Below are positions 14,326 through 19,896 of a DNA stretch of 19,896 bases, in pieces. Position 1 is the stretch's first letter, and the number at the start of each line of letters is the position of its first letter. The translations under genes were made by a program, and so were the position numbers. Under the pieces are notes generated by a model. It saw only the letters and a list, made by a program, of their open reading frames with translations, ran no database searches and was not told the origin of the DNA. The DNA is from OFTM10 sp964196195. Its GTDB lineage: Bacteria > Actinomycetota > Acidimicrobiia > Acidimicrobiales > Aldehydirespiratoraceae. Where the stretch lies: positions 1-19,896 of the forward strand of contig CAXMSE010000037.1 of assembly GCA_964196195.1 (NCBI GenBank). The letters are read 5' to 3'.

Positions 14326-14395
14326 GTGCCGAGGGACCCCCACCCATCTACCGCTGTTATCGGTTTCTGGGTGGTTTTGGTTTGCCCTACAAGGC
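14326..14395 (+). repeat. Direct repeat copy 1, terminator-like, left of the large regulator gene
   Basis: About 70 bp that recur with roughly 80-85% identity at 18221-18290. Inside, CCACCCA (14340-14346) pairs with TGGGTGG (14368-14374), with a small inner hairpin, followed by TTTTGGTTT. This resembles an intrinsic terminator on the plus strand. Shared sequence extends slightly to the left (a G-run at 14317-14322). Confidence 0.75.
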
Positions 14396-14557
14396 TGATG
14401 TTCGCTCGGCTGTCGTGAACACGGTCCGAATTTTGACGCACGGCCTCCGTCTGCGAGTAGTCAAGCTCACTGGGCGAGGCTCGATAAGGCGGGCCAGATG
14501 GTCGTGGCTGGCTATCTCGTGGCGATGGAATCGCGGGGCGAGTCGGCCGGTCCCGCC

Positions 14558-14563
14558 TAGTGT
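14558..14563 (+). promoter_or_regulatory. Putative -10 element (TAGTGT) for the BTAD-cyclase regulator
   Basis: TAGTGT ends 7 nt before GTG 14571, the leaderless geometry. The same hexamer precedes the amino acid importer. A TTGACG at 14433-14438 is too far away to be its -35. Confidence 0.4.
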
Positions 14564-14570
14564 TCAGGAC

Positions 14571-17500
14571 GTGTTGGAGTTCAATGTCTTGGGTCCGATG
14601 ACGGTCACCGACGGCTCTGACGCGCTTCCGCTCGGAGGTCCCAAGCAACGTGCGGTGATAGCGATGCTGGTTTCGCGGGCCGGATTGCCGCTGTCGGCAG
14701 ATGCGATCGCCCTGGCCGTTTATGGAGATGACATTCCCGAGCGGGCGCGGAGGTCGGTCCAGACCTTTGTCTCGACACTTCGATCTCTGGTTGGTGAGCT
14801 CATCGTGCGAGAGGGGGATGGCTGGTCCCTCGAGGTTGATCGCTCGGCGTTGGACGTGTGCCGTTTCGAGGACATGTACGCGTCAGCGTCCGATCTGAGT
14901 GCTGATACTGCGGCCGAGGTGCTGAGGGAAGCGCTCTCGATGTGGCGGGGTGAGCCGTACGCCGATGTGGAGGCGCACGGTGAATTGGACGCGGAGATCG
15001 CCCGGCTCGCGGAGCTTCGGATCAGTGCGCTGCAGGCGCGTATCGACGCGGACCTGGCTTTGGGTCGAACCGGGGATCTGATCGGAGAGATCGAATCGCT
15101 GTTGGTCGAGTTCCCTTATCAGGAGCGGTTTCGGGGTCAGCACATGCTGGCCTTGTATCGGGCTGGTCGCCAGAGCGAGGCGCTGCGGTCATTTCAGGAA
15201 ATTCGGACGCTGTTGATCGATGAACTCGGAGTCGATCCCACTCGTGAGCTGCAGGCCCTCGAGCAGCGCATCCTCGAGCAAGGCGAATCGCTGCTGGTAG
15301 GCGCGGACCCATTGATTCACAGGCCAGCACTTGGGGTTGAGAGTCCTGATGGGAGAGCCGATCAGGCCGGGTCACGAGAGGTGATATCGCTGCAACGTCT
15401 TCCGTCTGGGACGGTGACGTTTCTGTTTGCCGATGTTGAGGACAGCACGCGGTTGTGGGCCGATGATCACGACGGGATGGCCGCGTCGTTGCGTCTCTAC
15501 GATGAGGTTCTGCGTGAGGTGATCGAGACACACGGTGGGTATGTGTTCACGACTGCGGGGGATGCGTTCCGTGTGGCGTTCGATCGTGCATCTGATGGCG
15601 TGTCGTGTGCTTCGACAGCGCAGATGGCATTGGCTGAGGCCGAGTGGCCTGGTCCGGTGTTGGGGGTGCGGATGGGCTTGCATCTGGGTGAGGCCGAGGA
15701 GCGCGGTGGCGACTATTTCGGTCCGGTAGTGAACACGGCCGCGAGGGTGGAGACGGCTGGTCACGGCGGTCAGGTGGTGATCACCGACGCCGTGCGCGCG
15801 GCGGCACGAATCAACGCGAGTGACCTTGGTGAGCATCGTCTGCGCGACATGGCCGAGCCAGTGCATCTGTGGCAGGTGGGTGAGGGCGAGTTCCCGCCGT
15901 TGCGGGTGGTGCGGGAAACGCTGTCGTCCCTGCCGGTCCCGTCGACGCCTTTGCTCGGGCGTGAGGACGAGATCCGTCGAGTGCGAGCGATGTTGTTGGA
16001 TTCTCGTCTTGTCACTGTTACTGGTGTGGGTGGTTCGGGGAAGACCCGTCTGGCGGTCGAGATAGCAGAACAGGAGCTACCAACGCTGGAACATGGCGCG
16101 TATTTCGCGGATCTGTCACTGGTCTCTGATGATGATGGTGTCGTTGCCGCAGTGGCGGAGGCTGTTCGGCTGCGGCTCGGTGGCGGCGGTGAGCCTCTTG
16201 GACAGTTGCTCGATCACCTGGTCGACAAGCAGGCGATGGTGGTGTTGGACAACTGCGAGCATGTGATCGACGCCTGCGCAGAGTTCGCTGAGGCCGCGTT
16301 GGCCCATCCCGGTGATTGGCGGTTGTTGGCTACGAGCCGGGAGCATCTCGATGTTGCGGGGGAGCACGTGGTGCACGTCCCTTCGCTGTCGAGCGATGGT
16401 GACGGTGCTGCGGTGAGACTGTTTGTTGAGCGTGCTACGGCGGTCAATCCCGGCTTTATGGCTGATGACACCAATCGGGGTTTCATCGCAGATTTGTGTG
16501 ACCGGTTGGATGGCATGCCGTTGGCGATCGAACTGGCGGCCGCTCGCACTGTCGTCATGTCTCCGAGCGACATGTTGGCCCGTATCGATGACAGGTTTCG
16601 GGTTCTGTCGGGGGGTAGGAAACGTACGCGGGAGCGTCGACAAACTCTTGAGGCCACTCTCGACTGGAGCTATGACCTTCTCGACGACGAGGAACAAAGA
16701 CTGTTGCGCACGGTCGGCGTGTTCGTTGGACCGTTTGACGCATCTGCGGCGGCGTCTGTCGGGCGGCTCGCTGTTGAGGACGCGGTGGACGTACTCGAGT
16801 CGTTGGTCACAAAATCGCTTGTCGTGGCGACGACGGTTCGTGGCGCGGTGCAGTTCCGTCTGTTGGAGACCGTGCGCGCTTACGCGCAGGAGCATCTGCA
16901 ACGCAACGGTGAACTCGAAACTGTCCGCGACACGCATTTGGAGTATCACGTCGCGGCCGTGGCCGATACCGCCGCCGGGCAGTCATCGAAGTACGAGTGG
17001 CGATATGTGTGGAATTGGTCGGCCGTGCAGCGGTGGATGCCCTTTACGGCCAACCTCGAAGCGGCAACTGACTGGGCCATCGCTGGTGACCGCCACCCCG
17101 ACGCAGGCGAGATTCTTGCTGACGCGGCGCAACTGTGGCGCGAGCGAGCAGCGCAGCCGATCCTCGATCGCGTCGACGCTGTGATCGCCGCCATTCCAGA
17201 ACACAGCAGTCTGCGCGACCGTCTTCGGCATATAGAAATGGAGATGGCAATGGCCACCGACGACGTTCAGCGGATGCTGTCAGTAGCGGCTGAAGCTACC
17301 CTGTCGCCCGACGATGGCATCAGACATTCAGGGTTGGAATGGCTGGCCAACCTCTTGACCGTCAGAGACCCTGCGGAATCGCGAAGGATGATCGACCTCT
17401 CTCGCGAAATTGGCGCGGACCCCATCGGGATGGCCGACAAACACCTCGCGGATCTACACATCATCGACGGCGAGTATGAGCAGGCACTTACACTGCTGCG

Positions 17501-18008
17501 CCCGTACGAGGGCATGAACGTGGTCGCCCCGTTGGATGCCGCTATTGCGGCTGCGTTGCTGATGAGTGGTCGCCCAGCCGAAGCGTTAGAGGTCGTGCAA
17601 GACCATCCGATGTCGGATTCGATCTGGATGTCGTACGGGGTCATCATCGGCCTCTGCCATCTCGCCATCGGTGACCGCGAGTCCGCAAAGGCCGCACTGG
17701 TCGACGAGGCACGCACCGCGGCCCTCGGCCGGATGAAACGGGCCTCGAACAGTGCGCTCGTGGGACTTGCCGCCCTCGTGAAACACGATGGAGACACCGA
17801 GTGGGCGACCGAAATCATTCTCCGAGCCAGTCATCCGCGTGAGTCAGCCGTGCGTGCGCTTGGTCGAATGGTCGCCGAACAGATCGGAGTGCGCGACGAG
17901 TACGTCCGACTCCAAGAGGTACTAAATACGAACCCCGCGTCCACTGAAGGAACAGCCTTCCTCAAAAAATCACTCACCCGCTGGGACGCCCAACAGACCG
18001 CGCCGTGA
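14571..18008 (+). CDS. BTAD / class III nucleotidyl cyclase / NB-ARC-type ATPase regulator
   Basis: The 1145-residue protein is a signal-integrating (STAND-like) regulator. Residues 1-95 form a SARP-like winged helix (FNVLGPMTV, GGPKQRAVIAML). Residues 95-240 form a bacterial transcriptional activation domain (MLALYRAGRQSEALRSFQE, ELGVDPTREL). Residues 280-430 form a class III cyclase domain: metal Asp288 in FADVEDST, Asp331 in AGDAF, Asp381, and Asn388/Arg392 in NTAARVE. The base-specifying Lys is replaced by Thr327. The ATPase has a P-loop GVGGSGKT (Lys491), Walker B VVLDNCEH (Asp560) and GMPLAIELAAAR (648-659). Residues from about 780 are helical, TPR-like. There is no C-terminal LuxR domain. 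GTG 14571 opens the conserved domain. The ligand and target genes are unknown. Codon usage is richer in T-ending codons than the neighbours, at least in the first two thirds. Confidence 0.9.
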   Translation: MLEFNVLGPMTVTDGSDALPLGGPKQRAVIAMLVSRAGLPLSADAIALAVYGDDIPERARRSVQTFVSTLRSLVGELIVREGDGWSLEVDRSALDVCRFEDMYASASDLSADTAAEVLREALSMWRGEPYADVEAHGELDAEIARLAELRISALQARIDADLALGRTGDLIGEIESLLVEFPYQERFRGQHMLALYRAGRQSEALRSFQEIRTLLIDELGVDPTRELQALEQRILEQGESLLVGADPLIHRPALGVESPDGRADQAGSREVISLQRLPSGTVTFLFADVEDSTRLWADDHDGMAASLRLYDEVLREVIETHGGYVFTTAGDAFRVAFDRASDGVSCASTAQMALAEAEWPGPVLGVRMGLHLGEAEERGGDYFGPVVNTAARVETAGHGGQVVITDAVRAAARINASDLGEHRLRDMAEPVHLWQVGEGEFPPLRVVRETLSSLPVPSTPLLGREDEIRRVRAMLLDSRLVTVTGVGGSGKTRLAVEIAEQELPTLEHGAYFADLSLVSDDDGVVAAVAEAVRLRLGGGGEPLGQLLDHLVDKQAMVVLDNCEHVIDACAEFAEAALAHPGDWRLLATSREHLDVAGEHVVHVPSLSSDGDGAAVRLFVERATAVNPGFMADDTNRGFIADLCDRLDGMPLAIELAAARTVVMSPSDMLARIDDRFRVLSGGRKRTRERRQTLEATLDWSYDLLDDEEQRLLRTVGVFVGPFDASAAASVGRLAVEDAVDVLESLVTKSLVVATTVRGAVQFRLLETVRAYAQEHLQRNGELETVRDTHLEYHVAAVADTAAGQSSKYEWRYVWNWSAVQRWMPFTANLEAATDWAIAGDRHPDAGEILADAAQLWRERAAQPILDRVDAVIAAIPEHSSLRDRLRHIEMEMAMATDDVQRMLSVAAEATLSPDDGIRHSGLEWLANLLTVRDPAESRRMIDLSREIGADPIGMADKHLADLHIIDGEYEQALTLLRPYEGMNVVAPLDAAIAAALLMSGRPAEALEVVQDHPMSDSIWMSYGVIIGLCHLAIGDRESAKAALVDEARTAALGRMKRASNSALVGLAALVKHDGDTEWATEIILRASHPRESAVRALGRMVAEQIGVRDEYVRLQEVLNTNPASTEGTAFLKKSLTRWDAQQTAP

Positions 18009-18108
18009 GAGTCGTCACCCGACCCATGTCTGGGAGCCAACGCCAGCACCCACACGCGGACGTCCACGGAATCACTTGTTCTCAACGCCGAAGGCGCGTC
18101 AACATCAA

Positions 18109-18210
18109 TCAGCGGGCCTCCGAGGCGTCGACGTCGAACTCGGCACGCCCCGACGCCGCGAGGAACGAATCAACATCGGCTTTCCGGACCGAGTACCGGG
18201 CGCGGAGCGC
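18109..18210 (-). pseudogene. C-terminal remnant of an excisionase-like helix-turn-helix protein
   Basis: On the minus strand 33 codons before a TGA read ALRARYSVRKADVDSFLAAS and then an acidic tail. The YSVRKADVDSFL segment is the closing strand and helix of excisionase/MerR-like DNA-binding domains. The expected HTH of about 30 residues upstream is absent: the frame continues into the direct repeat, where the peptide is unrelated. The fragment ends where the repeat region begins, so it looks broken. It is short, and chance resemblance is possible. Confidence 0.35.
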
Positions 18211-18220
18211 GTGGGGGGAT

Positions 18221-18290
18221 GTGCCGAGGCACCCCACCCATCTACAGCCTGTTATTGGTTTCCGGGTGGTTTTGGTTTGTGTTTCAAGGT
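18221..18290 (+). repeat. Direct repeat copy 2, terminator-like, right of the large regulator gene
   Basis: Second copy of the 14326-14395 sequence in the same orientation. The stem CCACCC (18234-18239) with GGGTGG (18264-18269), followed by TTTTGGTTT, is kept. The outer shared bases include GTGCCGAGG and CATCTAC. One closing base pair of copy 1 is lost by a T-to-C change. It could terminate the regulator transcript. Confidence 0.75.
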
Positions 18291-18357
18291 GGTGCCTGGC
18301 GTTGAAGGTGTGGATCGCTAAGGGGCGATGCGCGGAGCCTGGACGTTGCCAATCGGT

Positions 18358-18729
18358 CTAGGAATCGCCAAATCGGTCGAAGAAGCCTTCATCAACGACC
18401 GGAGTCAGCGTGACGCCGACCCCCTCCTGAAGGCACAGCTCGCTCAGTTTCTCGCCGTCGATCAAGTCGATGGTCGGGTGTCGGCCAAGAGCGGCGAGTC
18501 TGGCAGGCTCCGAGAAGCGCGCTGTAGTGATCAGCACGCCATGCTCAGCACCCGCGGCTGTGGCATCGCTCTGGAACAGCGCCACGGTTTCTCGACCGAT
18601 CGTCCTTGAAGGCTCGTACCGCTTCGCCTGCACGGCCACGTGGGTTCTCGGAGGACAAATCCCGTGATCGGTGTCGATGAAGAACGGTCGCCGGCCCACG
18701 GACGCAAAGGTACCGTCGTGGGCCGGCAC
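18358..18729 (-). pseudogene. Mrr-type restriction endonuclease domain, N-terminally truncated
   Basis: The 123-residue frame contains VAVQAKRYEPSRTIG, with the Q-x-K of the PD-(D/E)XK nuclease core of Mrr-like enzymes. AGAEHGVLITTARFSEPA and IDLIDGEKLSEL follow, the usual C-terminal half of that domain. The preceding core (the glycine-rich segment with the catalytic GxD and the helix before it) is missing; the first ~30 residues do not resemble it in any frame. The GTG start is one codon past the TGA of the nuclease gene and in the same frame. It is either a decayed fragment or a very short protein; catalytic activity is unlikely without the first acidic residue. Confidence 0.55.
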
Positions 18730-18732
18730 CGA

Positions 18733-19896
18733 TCACAAGCCCGCGAGTACGGCCGCTACGTAAGTAACGATGACGTGTGCTTGCTCGGCAGTGAGAATGC
18801 CGTCGTCGACGAAGTCCTCGAGCTGGCTGAGTACGCCCGTGAGGATGCCGCTCGCACCATTGGTGTGGCCACGCTCGATCTGGTCGAGTGCCCGGTTCAG
18901 ACTCCGGGTCGGCGAGTTGGCCTGGCCCTTGTTGAGCACACCGGCGTCGAGCAGCTTGGCGACCTCATCGAGCGCGACGCCGAGCACCACTTCCGCATCG
19001 GGGCCGTCGAGGTCGAGCCCCAACAACGCCACGTCGTGATCAGACGCACGGAATGGCGTCGTCTCGTCGAACAGGCCGATCGCGTAGGCGGACTGGAACC
19101 GCGTCTCGTAGTCGAAGATGTCGGGCTCGTCGGCGTTGATGTGCCATTCGCTCGCGCCGGTCACCTGCGGCGTCATCGACGCGCTCGACATGACGTAGTC
19201 GAGGTAGCCGAATTCACCGCTGAACACGAAGCTGTAGGCAAACTCGCCGACGTACTGCGCTATCAGGTCGGTGTAGCCCTCGCCCGTCAGCACGCTGATC
19301 GGGTCTTCCTTGTCGTACGAGTTGAGGTCACCGACGATGAGCCAGTCGGTGTCATCGACCCGGGTCGGGTTGGTGTCGAGCCAGTTGGCCAGCTCATGTG
19401 CGGCCTTGATGCGGGTGTCGTTGCAGCTCCCTGCCAAGGGGTGGTCGTCGCCAGAGGCGCACGAGGAGCCCTTCGACTTGAGGTGATTGACCACGACCGA
19501 GAAGACGCCGCCATTCGCCTTGTTGACGAACGAAGCGGCGACTGCGGCGCGGTTCTTGTTGTCCGGGGTCTCGTCGGGGTTCTCGTAACCGTTGGGGTTG
19601 AGGAACGCCTGTGTATCGAGCACAGCAGCGTCGCCGATCGGAGCGACAGCGGCGGGTCGATAGAGGATCCCGACCTTGATCACGTCGGGGCCGACCACCG
19701 AGTCGGTGCCGGCCGCGACGTAGTCGTACGTGCCTGCACCGAGACGGTCGTTGAGACCCTCGGCCAGGTCGGCCAAGGGTTCGACACCGATGGTGTTCTC
19801 CATCTCGACCATGCCGATGACGTCGGCGTCGAGACCTTCGAGAGCGTTCAGCAGCTTGACGCGTTGCCGCTCGAACTCGAACAGTCCGTCGTCTCC
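18733..19896 (-). CDS. Secreted endonuclease/exonuclease/phosphatase protein with FIMAH tail, 3' part
   Basis: The frame is open to the right edge (387 codons seen), so the N-terminus and any signal peptide lie outside. The endonuclease/exonuclease/phosphatase fold is recognised from VIGMVEMEN (metal Glu), VVNHLKSKGSSC, LIVGDLNSYDKEDP, GYLDYVMSS and RASDHDVALLGL. This is the pattern of ExeM/NucH-like extracellular DNases. The last ~75 residues (VAKLLDAGVLNKGQANSP through QAHVIVTYVAAVLAGL) match the helical FIMAH module found at the C-terminus of surface and secreted enzymes. It probably degrades extracellular DNA for phosphate or nutrients. The gene ends 3 nt before the Mrr-like fragment. Confidence 0.88.
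   Translation of the reverse strand, partial: GDDGLFEFERQRVKLLNALEGLDADVIGMVEMENTIGVEPLADLAEGLNDRLGAGTYDYVAAGTDSVVGPDVIKVGILYRPAAVAPIGDAAVLDTQAFLNPNGYENPDETPDNKNRAAVAASFVNKANGGVFSVVVNHLKSKGSSCASGDDHPLAGSCNDTRIKAAHELANWLDTNPTRVDDTDWLIVGDLNSYDKEDPISVLTGEGYTDLIAQYVGEFAYSFVFSGEFGYLDYVMSSASMTPQVTGASEWHINADEPDIFDYETRFQSAYAIGLFDETTPFRASDHDVALLGLDLDGPDAEVVLGVALDEVAKLLDAGVLNKGQANSPTRSLNRALDQIERGHTNGASGILTGVLSQLEDFVDDGILTAEQAHVIVTYVAAVLAGL

Larger units (their letters stand above)
18009..18357. other. Gap between regulator and Mrr-like fragment
   Basis: No intact gene is supported. The stretch contains an excisionase-like remnant on the minus strand (18109-18210) and copy 2 of the direct repeat (18221-18290). 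The remaining bases show no recognisable site. Confidence 0.5.

Noticed and set aside
14433..14463. TTGACG with TAGTCA as a sigma-70 promoter for the regulator
   Set aside because: The spacer is 19 nt and the -10 match poor; it lies more than 100 nt upstream, whereas TAGTGT sits at the leaderless position.
14304..14648. Minus-strand open frame opposite the regulator start
   Set aside because: It is only the repeat read backwards plus the reverse of the winged-helix region. Copy 2 gives a related peptide, but this reflects DNA repetition rather than a protein family.
14326..18290. Repeats as integron attC sites or a CRISPR array
   Set aside because: Only two copies 3.9 kb apart, no paired RYYYAAC/GTTRRRY core, no spacers and no cas or integron integrase genes.
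18005..18361. Plus-strand frame after the regulator
   Set aside because: Starts within the regulator stop, low-complexity Arg/Ser-rich, runs through the repeat, and shows no family pattern.

Overview
The window comes from a high-GC actinobacterium, most likely class Acidimicrobiia (an Ilumatobacter-like lineage). I infer this from a Mycobacterium-type GroEL, a CysO-like sulfur carrier, an actinobacterial coproheme decarboxylase (HemQ/ChdC), DUF3263 and LytR_C proteins, and a giant BTAD-cyclase-ATPase regulator. No rRNA or phylogenetic marker was compared, so the placement is an inference.

Left part (1-6.6 kb), core metabolism. The window opens inside a PutA-type proline catabolism enzyme. 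It faces a convergent hemQ. A class IV aminotransferase reads away from hemQ across only 29 bp, and its stop overlaps the start of a sulfotransferase-like gene. These two genes together look like the separated halves of a known plant fusion protein. Next come a polar amino acid ABC importer (binding lipoprotein, hairpin terminator, permease; no ATPase), a convergent fdhD and a hotdog thioesterase.

Middle (6.6-14.1 kb), housekeeping. It holds a nitrobindin-like heme protein, groEL with a near-consensus CIRCE operator, a cysO-like gene, two small unknown genes, glycerate kinase, and trehalose-6-phosphate synthase (otsA). The otsA 3' end overlaps the convergent trehalose-phosphatase gene (otsB). 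otsB is the last gene of a DUF3263-LytR_C-otsB unit. tRNA-Thr(TGT) closes the block.

Right part (14.13-19.9 kb), accessory in character. Downstream of the tRNA lie a gene-poor stretch with short repeats and a 1145-residue regulator (BTAD + class III cyclase + NB-ARC-type ATPase + helical repeats). Its base usage differs from its neighbours and it is bracketed by two ~70 bp direct repeats that look like terminators. A remnant of an excisionase-like gene, an N-terminally truncated Mrr-type nuclease domain and the 3' part of a secreted endonuclease/exonuclease/phosphatase-FIMAH protein follow. No integrase or transposase is visible.

A pattern across the whole window: about half of the promoter-proximal start codons are preceded 6-9 nt upstream by TAnnnT (often TAGnnT). 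This is the arrangement expected for leaderless transcripts. It helped choose several GTG starts.
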